Source: Ascoidea tarda (nom. inval.)
Lineage: Eukaryota > Ascomycota > Saccharomycetes > Ascoideales > Ascoideaceae
Assembly: GCA_030560485.1 (NCBI GenBank)
Contig: JAKTTS010000285.1
Span: 1-20,318, forward strand
Length of the DNA stretch: 20,318 nt
Reading direction: 5' to 3'
The notes beneath the pieces are model-generated. The model did no database searches. It was not told the origin of the DNA and saw nothing but the letters and a program-made list of their open reading frames with translations. The position numbers and the translations under genes were made by a program. This document shows positions 10,340 to 19,085 of the stretch, piece by piece. Position 1 is the stretch's first letter. Every line of letters begins with the position of its first letter.

Positions 10340-11216
10340 TTTGAATATGTATGATTATATTATGCTAGTTATTTGAAAAACTAATTTAAAAAATTAAAAA
10401 AATTATTTGATTAATTTTTATTTTTATTTTTTGCTGGTTGTCAATTGATTTGTTTTAGTGTTCTCTACTAAAATAATCTACAATTGAATTCTATATTAAT
10501 TTAAATTAATTAATTAATATATAGGTTTGATTTGATTAACAGGTTAAACTGAAAGATATAATTCCCTTTAACTGTATAATTCAAGATAGAAAAGAAGAAA
10601 GAAAGAGAGAAAGAAAAAAATTTTAGAAAAAAAACGAAAAAGAGATTTATTCAACTAATATATAGAGATTTAAGATAACAAATTCTAAGTTCATACTTTT
10701 AAAGGGAAGTTATTATTGGATAAAACGGGAATTATTGGAAATTGTTCCAATTGATTCAACTTCACAAATTTTTCATCAGCTTTTACTCAAAATTTGATCA
10801 ATTTTTTTAAAATTTTTCATTTCCTCCCATGCAATTCTAGACAATCTTCCGCGCGCAAAGGGTGGGCGCACGTGGAAGCATCTCAGTCCGTGGCTCGGAT
10901 GTGGGGTTTCCACCCGGTTCAGGACATTTTTTTGCAGCGGACTAATCACAGCCTTGATATACCGCCGGTGTTGCGAGCCCCCAGCGAATCACACCGTGGG
11001 CGATGTTCTGTGCTTGCGTCAAACCGGCAGACTGCTCCCGCTGAAACGGGGAAAAAGAGAAATCCGAATCTATCCATAGGTCTGGGCAGATCAAAAGGAA
11101 CGCGGCTGAGACCAGTAATGCGGTAGTCACGTGGACTATTTCTGTTGCTGGATCAGGAACAGAGGAAGAAAGAAGCAGAGGAAGCAGCAGCAGAAACAGC
11201 AGACAAGTACCAGCAA
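10340..11216. promoter_or_regulatory. Divergent AAC / LAA2-like promoter region
   Basis: 877 bp. The AAC side (10340-10800) is AT-rich with poly-A tracts and three CCAAT boxes. From about 10840 to 11216 it becomes GC-rich and carries two CACGTG sites (10869-10874 and 11128-11133). A two-codon uORF, ATG-CGG-TAG, lies at 11118-11126. The frame at 10794-11126 is not ATG-supported as a gene and resembles nothing known. Confidence 0.6.
10715..10751 (-). promoter_or_regulatory. CCAAT-box cluster, possible Hap2/3/5 sites
   Basis: Three CCAAT pentamers in 37 bp: complement of 10715-10719, complement of 10734-10738, and plus strand 10747-10751. The last two form a perfect 7-bp inverted repeat, ATTGGAA-N4-TTCCAAT. 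They lie about 375-410 bp upstream of the AAC start. Respiratory genes of yeasts are commonly controlled by the CCAAT-binding Hap complex. Function here is inferred. Confidence 0.45.
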
Positions 11217-12650
11217 ATGAGCACAGAGGCAGCAGAAGCAGGCACTGGCCACGACACTGTGCTGGTGAGCCAGTTGCTGGTTCCCACGTCTTCAAGGGGA
11301 GTCTCCAGAGAGAGTCTTCAGGAGTACGACACTGGGTATCTAGAGGACTATATGGAGGACTCTGACGATGAGAACAGCAAAAGAACTCACTCCAACGATA
11401 ACGGCTCTGGCGACAATGAGTCTGGCGACAATGAGTCTGAGGATGATTTTGGGTCCTTTTCTGACGCATCCTTTGATGATTTTCAACAGGTCGGTTCAGC
11501 CCACGTATCTAATCATATCCATGGAAATGAAAAAAGTGAAACACTCACTCAAAATGATAGAGATATAAACAATAATTTGATTGAGAATGATAATGATAAT
11601 GATAATGATAGTAATAATAAACACAGAAATCAGAATCACCAACTCAAAACTACGTCAAAAAATAATTACATCAGCATTGAGACAAATCTATTCAACAATA
11701 CTAATTCTAAGGAATTTAATACCAAAATATCTTCATTATTTGATAGCATAATATCAATTCCAAATTCAATTAACAAAAACAATGATACAGATAATTCTAA
11801 TCGTAATTCTAATATTTATGAGGAAAATTTAATCTTATCCGAAAGATCAAAGAACTTATTTGAGCAGTTAATCCTATCTCCCAAGTTATCTCCAATTAAT
11901 TGGACAAAGTCTTCAATAAGGAAAAAAGTTCTAATAACCTTGGGTGTCCCAATCGATCTTGATGAAATATTGCCCTCAACAAAACAATCGCAATCTTCTC
12001 TATCCAATAATAATAATAATAATCTCAACAATAGCATACAGAGCACAAATAAAAATTTAACCAATTCCAATTCCCCTCCTCCTCTTTCCTCTATATCTTC
12101 TCCAATAACTCATATGAAATCTTCTTCAATATCTTCATTAACCAGTATAAGGACCAATACCTCTTTAAACTCTCTCATTAATTCTGATAATTCAAACCAA
12201 TATGGCTTGGATGAATCTCTAATTAAAAAATTGAACATCAAAAGTTTAGACCAACTAAATATTACCAAAAATGATCAAACTAACATAATCAATTCAACTT
12301 CATTGGATTTACAAAATATTTCAAAACTAATTCAACCAAAAATTTATTACAAAAACATCATAAATAATCCTCAAAAACTATCTCATTCGATATCAGTCTT
12401 GAATGAAAATATTAAAAAATCAGAAAAAATCTTATCGGTTTGGTTGAATGAATTGGATCGTTTGAAAAAGGATAAACAAACCTTTGAAGAAGTTGTAGAA
12501 AATTTAGTAGGCAATGCCCAAAAATTAAGAAGAGAAGAACAGTTAAAAGAATTGAATAATAAAAACAATAAAAACAAAAATATTAAAAATATAAAAAGAT
12601 CAAATACTTTAAATAATACAAGGTTCAGTTTATTTTGGAATAAAAAGTAA
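11217..12650 (+). CDS. Laa2-like AP-1/clathrin accessory protein (tentative)
   Basis: A 477-aa protein from the first in-frame ATG at 11217; the frame runs back to 11145 only through a TTG. An acidic N-terminal region contains DDFGSFSDASFDDFQ, a doubled acidic-phenylalanine (DFGxF, FDDF) motif typical of clathrin-adaptor accessory proteins. A conserved-looking block near the middle contains LSPINWTKSSIRKKVLITL and GVPIDLDEILP, which I associate with fungal Laa2 (YBL010C-type) proteins. Ser/Asn-rich linkers surround it, and a C-terminal helical, probably coiled-coil, segment (about residues 390-460) ends in a Lys/Asn-rich tail. Laa2 acts with Laa1 to recruit AP-1 to trans-Golgi and endosomal membranes. 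Assignment is from remembered family features, so moderate. The N-terminal region lies in a GC-rich island and uses G/C-ending codons, unlike the rest. Confidence 0.6.
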   Translation: MSTEAAEAGTGHDTVLVSQLLVPTSSRGVSRESLQEYDTGYLEDYMEDSDDENSKRTHSNDNGSGDNESGDNESEDDFGSFSDASFDDFQQVGSAHVSNHIHGNEKSETLTQNDRDINNNLIENDNDNDNDSNNKHRNQNHQLKTTSKNNYISIETNLFNNTNSKEFNTKISSLFDSIISIPNSINKNNDTDNSNRNSNIYEENLILSERSKNLFEQLILSPKLSPINWTKSSIRKKVLITLGVPIDLDEILPSTKQSQSSLSNNNNNNLNNSIQSTNKNLTNSNSPPPLSSISSPITHMKSSSISSLTSIRTNTSLNSLINSDNSNQYGLDESLIKKLNIKSLDQLNITKNDQTNIINSTSLDLQNISKLIQPKIYYKNIINNPQKLSHSISVLNENIKKSEKILSVWLNELDRLKKDKQTFEEVVENLVGNAQKLRREEQLKELNNKNNKNKNIKNIKRSNTLNNTRFSLFWNKK

Positions 12651-13142
12651 TTATTATCTATTCTTCAAACAATCACTTATTCTTCTTCAAGTAATCATTT
12701 ATTCTTCAAGCAATCATTTATTTTCTTTAAAATACTTCAAACAATAATATAATAGCTCTTTATTCTCTTGTTCTCTCTTCTTTTCTTTTCTTTTTTTTCT
12801 TTTTTCTTTTTTTTTTCTTTCTTTTCTTTCTTTTCTTTTTCATAATCTTCATTTCTTCAATTAATAGAATATTAATAGATTTTATAGTTAATAATTGATA
12901 TCTTGATGACTTTCTAATTCATCCCCAATTCATCCCCAACTCATCCCCAATTCATCTCAAGTATAATAGCATATTACTATGGCAATGATAATTTCTTTTG
13001 TGCTGTTTTTTCATTAAAATGAAATACTATTATATTCTAAATCACAATCAGAAGCTCATCATCACAACATAACCAACTCATCCAGATAAAAGAATCAATA
13101 ACCACTAATAAGATTACTTTTATTAATCATTTTAAATGAGAA
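12651..13142. other. Intergenic region between LAA2-like gene and ECM3 pseudogene
   Basis: 492 bp, AT-rich. It has a short TTCTTCAAgcAATCATTTATT-like imperfect repeat set at about 12660-12725, a long CT-rich (pyrimidine) tract at about 12765-12840, and a CATCCCCAA-type repeat at about 12918-12958. It contains the 3' flank of the LAA2-like gene and any remnant of the pseudogene promoter. No gene was seen. Confidence 0.65.
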
Positions 13143-14835
13143 ATGTCTGAATCCATACCAGTTGGAAATCTCATTTGGTGTGCAGTTAAACCAATTATTA
13201 AAATCATAGTTATAATGGGAATTGGTTTTTTATTATCAAAAAAAAACATTCTAACTGTTGAAACATCCAGAAACTTAACTGATATGATTTTAATCTTATA
13301 TTTGCCTTGTTGAATCTTCGATAAAATTGTCACATATATCTCAATATCAGATTTAAAATCAATTGGTGCTATTTGTTTATCGGCGCTATTTATCTACTTG
13401 ACTGGGTTATTCATAGGGATTTTGACATTAATCTTGATTCCTGTTCCTAAACAATGGTATGGAGGTTTATTTGTTGCTGCTATTTTCCCCAATATAGCTG
13501 ATTTGCCTATTGCTTATCTCCAGACTTTAGATAATGGATTGATCTTTACTGAAGAAGAAGCAAATAAAGGTATAGCTCATGTTTGCATTTTTTTGGCGAC
13601 TTTAATATTTGTGTTTTTCAATTTTGGTGGATTTCAATTGATTGAATTCGATTTCAGAGAGAGAAATGGTAATGACAAAGAAAAGGGAAAAGATGAGGAG
13701 GGGAAAGATAAGAAATTGAAAGATACAGATATAAAAAAGTCGAGTTTTAATATTTTTAATAAAATTTCTTTAATAACTACACCCAAAAGCCAGTCAAATA
13801 CATTTACCAATGAAAATCAAAATGACAAAACTCATTCATCATCGAATGAACTTAAAAGTCTGAAAATTAAATCAGTCAAAAAATTTATTAATAAAAATAT
13901 AAATTATTTGAGAAAGAGAAATAGAAATGAAAATGAAAATAAAAATGAAAATGAAAATGAAAATGAAAATGATTATTAAAAATTTAAATAAAGATATAAA
14001 TGCAAATATAAATATAAATTTATCAAGAAATTTAAAATTAAACATACTAGAGATGAGACAATTGCCATCCTAAACACTTGAAGACGTTATTGAAGAGTAC
14101 AATAGACCAACAATATATGAACTAAAAGCAGAAATGAGGCCTGAAAATAATTTAAAATTAATTATGACCACAGATGTGGGAATTTGTAATGGGAATATCA
14201 GATCAGCAGGATCGAGTAATAAGATTGTTAAGAAATACAAACTTGGGTGGTTGATATTTTTATTTCAAAATTTTTTAAGGCCTAGTTCAGTTTCTTTATT
14301 GGTGTCTTTAACAATAGCTTTAGTTTCATGGGTAAAGGCATTGTTTGTTCATACAGAACAAGTGTCTGTAGATGTGATTAAAGACGCGCCAGATGAATTA
14401 CTACCATTAAATTTTGTGATTGATATTTGTTCGTATATTGGACAAGTGACAGTTCCCTTTGGAGTAATATTGTTAGGAGCTATAGTTGGAAGATTTGAGA
14501 TGAGGAGGATTAAAAAACAATATTTGATCTGTTTAATTTTTTTGGGTTTGTTGAAATTGTGTATAATGCCGATAATTGGGATTGTTTGGAGTAATAAGAT
14601 GAAAAAGATTGGATAGATAGACGATGATATGAATTATTTTGTTGTATTTATTATTTTTTGTTTGCCATCGTTGAGCAGTCAAGTATATTTTACAGCGTCG
14701 TTTAGCCCAATAGATGGAGATGGGAGGATTCAGTTGGATTGTGTGAGCATGTGTTTCTTAATACAGTATGTGATGTTGATGGTTAGTTTGCCCGTTGCAG
14801 TGACATATGTTTTTAAGAGGGAGATGGGGGTTTAA
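13143..14835 (+). pseudogene. ECM3: ECM3-type membrane transporter, broken
   Basis: The pieces align in order with yeast Ecm3 and related auxin-efflux-carrier-like membrane proteins. The N-terminal block (VKPIIKIIVIMGIGF, NILTVETSRNLTD) is followed by FPNIADLPIAYLQTLDNG and FTEEEANKGIAHVCIFL, then a hydrophilic loop, then MRQLPS, FLRPSSVSLL, VPFGVILLGAIVGRFEM and QVYFTASFSPIDG, ending with a TAA at 14833-14835. The frame is interrupted by TGA at 13311, a frameshift within the repetitive loop at about 13920-13980 (frame 0 ends at 13979 while the next frame is open), TAA at 14071 and TAG at 14614 where Ecm3 has Trp. The total span, about 1.7 kb, is close to a full-length gene of around 600 codons. 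The ancestral protein was probably an ER-type transporter of unknown substrate. Multiple lesions in conserved segments, with no splice signals to remove them, make a pseudogene the best reading. Confidence 0.85.
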
Positions 14836-15510
14836 ATAGTACGAGTAACAGTAGCAGTAGGAACTTGATGTAGGAAAATACAAAATAAAAGTGTGTAGGA
14901 TCATTGTCAGAAATGGGTTAGTATTCTAGTGCTAGGAAGTGTGTTTTTATCGATAGAAGGAACTTTAGTATCAAGAGGGTGATTAGGGTGATTTGAAGAG
15001 CAAAGAAAAAATCCAATAAATAAAAGGAGATCATTGTGGTAGTATAGAAATAAAATATTGTGAGAAGTTGATATGATAAGTGAGGAGTGAGGAGTGAGGA
15101 GTGAGAATTAGAATTAGAATTAGAATTAGAATTAGAATTAGAATTAAGGGATAAGAAGGAAAAAGAGAGGTGTGAACATTATATTAAAGGGTATTTTTGA
15201 ATATATTATAATAAGATATATATTATATATTATATAAGAAGATTCGTGAGAGGTGAAAGAAGAAAGAGCGTATGGAAATTACTGATTAGCGGTAGTATTT
15301 AAGGAGAGAATTGAAAAGAGGAATATCAAGAGAAGAGAGCATAAAAAGGAAAATCGTTGAAGAGCGTAAGAAAGCGTAAGAGAGCGTAAAAGAATTAAAC
15401 CAAAAAGATTAAGGAATAAGATCGTATATAAAGAAGGATACGAAAGAAATAAACTGTTATAATACAAAGGGTAAAGGAGAAAAGAGAAGAGGAATGAACG
15501 TGAGGCTTGA
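14836..15510. other. Convergent gap after the ECM3 pseudogene
   Basis: 675 bp between the pseudogene end and the stop of the acidic protein gene. It holds two short tandem repeats (separate entry), a TATA-rich stretch at about 15195-15237, and a run of AGAGCGTAAG-like imperfect repeats at about 15361-15390. The minus-strand frame 15279-15467 is low in complexity and has no recognisable features. No gene was seen. Confidence 0.65.
15081..15146 (+). repeat. Adjacent 7-bp and 6-bp tandem repeats
   Basis: Three TGAGGAG units at 15081-15101 plus a partial unit, followed at once by seven GAATTA units at 15105-15146. Both are perfect or nearly so. Confidence 0.9.
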
Positions 15511-16482
15511 TTAGACAGTGATTATTAGATTATCTATTGATTTCCTTTGTTTTTTGAGTTTGAATAGGATGATAATTCTTGAAAAAAACTTTTTCAAAGA
15601 GAGTCTTCTCTTTGGGAGGTGGTTGGTTTGAGGATTTTGCACAATGTAGTTGAAGTATTGTTGTTTATGTAAATTCTGCATATATTCTTTAGTAAAGATC
15701 AAATCAAGGTTTGTAGAGAGTGATTTATCATCAACTTTATCAGCGCTATCAGCGCTATCAGTGTTTTTTTTGGTAAATTTGTTGATGCTAATCATACTTT
15801 TTTCATGGAACTGAGATATAATTTCAAAGATATTTTGTCTTTGAGTGAGAACGCTCATAATCTCATCGAATTCGTCGTCAGTGTAAGAGCCCTTTGAAGC
15901 AATGGAAGGAGCAGACGAAGCAGAAGTGACAGTTGTTTCGGATGCTATGGAGTTTGATTCATGTAAGGAATGAGAGTTGATAGTGGATTGGTCGTTGATA
16001 GTAGATTGATCATCAGAGTCAGACCCAGAGTCTTCATCAGAATCAGTATCCAAATCATCGTCATCGTCATTGTCATCATCACCATCTTCATTATCAGTTC
16101 CAATGATAGTATAGGAATCGGTATCGTAGCTGGCGTCAATTTGAATTTGAACTTCGTCCTCGTCCTCGTCTTCTAAACTAGACTCGTTTCCATCATTGAG
16201 AGATAGTTGATCATTCAAGAGCTGGACAGTGTTCAAGCTCAATTGAAGGCAGCTTCTTTGGGAAGATTGATCAAAACTCAAGTTGTGGAGGTTGCTACCG
16301 GATTGGTAGAATTGACTTTTATCTTTAGAGGCAGTGGAAGCAGTGGAATTTGATCGTGAGTGCAAATTGTGTTCTGTAGTTGAATCAGCGGTTAAAAAGA
16401 GAGATATACTGCTGACGTCGTCGAACGAATAATTGTCAAAATTGATGGAGTACTTTTTATCAGCTTTTGATGAAGAGGCCAT
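15511..16482 (-). CDS. Unrecognised acidic, serine-rich protein with basic C-terminus
   Basis: A 323-aa frame with a good ATG (complement of 16480-16482), not assigned to a family. The N-terminal third is Ser/Asn/Gln-rich. A strongly acidic stretch covers about residues 103-157 (EDEDEDE and a long Asp run). A Ser/Thr-rich segment follows. A more ordered-looking part, about 200-323, contains DEFDEIMSVLTQRQNIFEII and ends in a basic, partly amphipathic tail (KKFFSRIIILFKLKKQRK). RRLS at 292-295 matches the PKA consensus R-R-x-S. No transmembrane helix or signal peptide is clear; the tail could bind membrane or nucleic acid. The regular codon structure over 972 bp in AT-rich DNA supports a real gene. 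The upstream gene-free region is unusually long (2.6 kb), which suggests complex regulation. Confidence 0.75.
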   Translation of the reverse strand: MASSSKADKKYSINFDNYSFDDVSSISLFLTADSTTEHNLHSRSNSTASTASKDKSQFYQSGSNLHNLSFDQSSQRSCLQLSLNTVQLLNDQLSLNDGNESSLEDEDEDEVQIQIDASYDTDSYTIIGTDNEDGDDDNDDDDDLDTDSDEDSGSDSDDQSTINDQSTINSHSLHESNSIASETTVTSASSAPSIASKGSYTDDEFDEIMSVLTQRQNIFEIISQFHEKSMISINKFTKKNTDSADSADKVDDKSLSTNLDLIFTKEYMQNLHKQQYFNYIVQNPQTNHLPKRRLSLKKFFSRIIILFKLKKQRKSIDNLIITV

Positions 16483-16507
16483 TTTTTCTCTGATTGATTG
16501 ATTGAAT

Positions 16508-16543
16508 GTTTATGTTTATGTTTATGCTTATGTTTATGTTTAC
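16508..16543 (-). repeat. Hexamer repeat in the 5' leader of the acidic-protein gene
   Basis: Six units of GTTTAT type on the plus strand (fourth GCTTAT, last GTTTAC), read as ATAAAC in the sense direction of the adjacent gene. They begin 26 bp upstream of its ATG, so they probably lie in the 5' UTR. Confidence 0.85.
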
Positions 16544-16989
16544 TTTTGTGTTTATGTTCAGGAGAGTGGAAAACGCCTTCAATCGAATGGCCAGGATGTA
16601 GGAGGGATGGGAATTGTAATTGCAATTGTAATTGGTGGACAAAAAATAGAAGTGAAATGAGAGAAGTGAATAAAACAGAAAAAATGGAAATGAAATAAAT
16701 GAAATAAAACAAGAAACGAGAAGAGGGCATAATATATATGAGCAAGGCAGAGAAGCACCAGCCCAAACGAGTAAGCTTTGCTGAGTAGATTCTGTTGACT
16801 ATCTGATTACGATTCCATATCATTGTTGAACAAAAGCACAATATTTCTCAGTGTTTCAATGTTTCTCAATTTGATCCACTGCTATTCGAATCCATTCAAA
16901 GAAACCGTAGAAAAAGGCAAAAAAAAGGTGTGAAAAAGGTTGGAAAAGTGAAAATCCTCTCCAAAATCCAGTCAAAATCCAGTCAAATG

Positions 16990-17580
16990 CTCTCTTATAA
17001 AAACCTTCCCGTGCGTTCTGTCCACGCACCGTCCGCATGACCGCAGTTGGCCGCAGCGGTCCGCCTGAAACAGCCCACTGACGGAGGGGACTGCACCAGA
17101 CTTGCTGTGCAGAACGGCGGCTTAGCCCGCTGCTTCGGGGGCGCTCAACACCGTTTCAAACCCAAAGCGCTGATGCAGCGCAACGTCTTAGCTCAGAACA
17201 ACAGAACAAAGCATTCGAAACCAGAACAAGCTCACGAAGCTCTTAAAGGCTCCCAAAGAGTGGAAAAAAGAGCGTGAGAAGAGTCGTCCGGAAAAGTGCT
17301 TTGGAGGGTGGTTTGAAGAGCTCTTTAAAGGACGACACAGAGCAGGCAAAGCAGAACAAGCAGGCACAACCAGCAGGGCAGCTGTAACCTGTGCTTGCAA
17401 CAGCCAATGTGGCAATGAAACCTCTGCCTCTGGAAAGCCTCCAGCAGTTGCTTCTGAGCCATTTGTCGCTGATACAAATGCTGCAGCAATTGCCATCAAC
17501 CATCTGTTTGTTGCCCTCAATTATCTGCCTACTGCCTACAAATTGCCCTTTGGCCATCTGCAATGGCTCTGAAAAACCTC
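16990..17580. other. GC-rich island in the gene-free region
   Basis: About 590 bp, clearly richer in G and C than its flanks and richest at about 17015-17155, where CCGC and GCGG runs recur. It starts about 500 bp upstream of the acidic-protein ATG. Reading frames stay open in several frames, as expected from few stop codons in GC-rich DNA. No protein family or RNA motif was recognised. Confidence 0.65.
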
Positions 17581-17996
17581 AATCTAACAAAAAGATGTTT
17601 CACTTCAAGACACTGAATTTCAAATACTCAATTAACCACATTACCAGATCTCATGGTATTAATTGAAATTACGATCGGTTTGCACTGTATTTCATTTGAT
17701 ACTAATTATAATATTGCTATCAGTGCTATTATTATTAATCCCTCTTTCTCTACCGTTTTTGCACAATATTTTCTAGCCATTGTAAAAAATTGCAAATTGT
17801 GGTCCATAAGTATGCGAATTACCAATTTCATATCCCAAATTACCAATTCCAAGTTAATTTTCTTCAATTTAGGATCTTCATTGATTGGCAATTGATCTCT
17901 ATCGCTCTTTTTATTCTATCCACTTAACTTGCTCAAACAATTTGTCCTCGCTATTCAGATTATTTATTTACCATTCACCATTTATTTATTGATCTA

Positions 17997-17997
17997 T

Positions 17998-18032
<35 letters not shown>
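17997..18032 (+). repeat. (TTTA)9 microsatellite
   Basis: Nine perfect TTTA units, with an extra shorter TTTA block just upstream at about 17961-17990. Confidence 0.95.
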
Positions 18033-18623
18033 TTGATCTATTACTAATTGGTATTTGCGATTTTGTTTGAATGTGGCTGCTTATTGTTTCTATTAATCTA
18101 TCAATCCTGTTCAACATACACCCACTATTACCAGTTAATATTCCGTTTTACTCTTAACCCTGCACTTTAATTTGCACTTTATCGTATTCTTACTCTGTTT
18201 CCCTTATTTCGTTCACGGCTTGTTTTTGATGTCTCATTTTCCATTTCTTATTTTTTCTTATTGTCCTTCTTACGGTTCCCTCTTCAACTTACTTTTTTTT
18301 TCTCTCTTTCAAATCTTCGTTTTTTCAATTAAGGTGTTTTCCTATTTCAATTCACCAATATTCATTTCTCTGCTTCGTCCATTGTGATTACTTAATTTCA
18401 TTCCATACACCAGACACACCACTATCCAACTAACTACTGTGATCACATTCACTTGATCAATTTCATTAAATTCAACTGACTATCTGGTTATCTCGTTTTG
18501 CTTCTATTTTCTATTGTTTTCTTTGTTTTCTTTTTTTTTTATTATGTACAATATATTACCTAACGAAAATCAATTTCAACAGATCAGACAATAACACACA
18601 ATTAACGTCTAATTTTATTTTCA

Positions 18624-18658
18624 CGGGTAAACACAGCCTGCATTTGTCCGGATATCCG
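18624..18658. promoter_or_regulatory. Reb1-like site and CGG-N4-CCG palindrome
   Basis: CGGGTAA (18624-18630) matches the reverse complement of the Reb1 consensus TTACCCG. Eighteen bases further on, CGGATATCCG (18649-18658) is a perfect 10-bp palindrome of the CGG-N4-CCG form often bound by Zn2Cys6 regulators. They lie about 430-460 bp downstream of the BDH stop and over 2 kb upstream of the acidic-protein gene. Short motifs, so tentative. Confidence 0.3.
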
Positions 18659-18660
18659 TG

Positions 18661-18702
18661 CATATATCCATATCCATATTTATATCCATATCCATATTCA
18701 TG
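18661..18702 (+). repeat. Imperfect ATATCC/CATATC repeat
   Basis: Repeated ATATCCAT-type units (ATATCCATATCCATATTTAT and similar) in the BDH 3' flank, directly after the palindrome at 18649-18658. Confidence 0.7.
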
Positions 18703-19085
18703 GTCAATGGTCCATATTCCGTAATAATCCATACATATACAGGATTACATAATCCGCTGAAAGAATAATCTACTGCCGAGGAATAACTGTATATCAGGAA
18801 ATATATTGTGACTATTATTATTATTATTATTATTACTGGAAATTTTTTATTATTTTTATTGGAAATTTATTAAAATCTATAAATTATAAACTATTAATCA
18901 TACTTATAGCGATGATAATAATTTAATGCAATAATATAAGAAAATAAGCTATAATACTAACAGGCAAAAAAAACACAAACGAAAATGAAAATAAAAATAA
19001 ATGAAAATAAAAATAAATGGAATGAAAAATAATCAAGAAATAAACTGTATATTTAAAAAGAAAAGAAAGCTTTCTTCTCAATGAT

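Larger units (their letters stand above)
16483..19085. other. 2.6-kb gene-free region upstream of the acidic-protein gene
   Basis: This spans from the ATG of the acidic protein (-) to the stop of BDH (-), the longest gap in the window. Order: a hexamer repeat in the probable 5' UTR (16508-16543), AT-rich DNA to about 16985, a GC-rich island at about 16990-17580, AT-rich DNA with a (TTTA)9 tract, a T-rich stretch at about 18170-18550, then possible factor sites near 18624-18658 and the BDH 3' flank. Frames at 17047-17277, 17188-17520, 17243-17563, 17391-17666 and 17653-17895 are short, overlapping and unlike any family I know. No tRNA, snRNA, SRP or RNase P RNA signature was recognised. Confidence 0.65.

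Noticed and set aside
10794-11216. Upstream coding extension or extra exon of the LAA2-like gene
   Set aside because: The 10794-11126 frame starts at a non-ATG codon (TTG/ATC region) and ends in TAG; no donor, branch or acceptor signals link it to 11217.
13127-13333. Minus-strand frame over the start of the ECM3 remnant
   Set aside because: Antisense shadow of conserved Ecm3-like sequence on the plus strand.
17047-17895. Several frames of 60-110 codons in the GC-rich island and beyond
   Set aside because: They overlap each other on both strands, mostly start at non-ATG codons, and show no family features.
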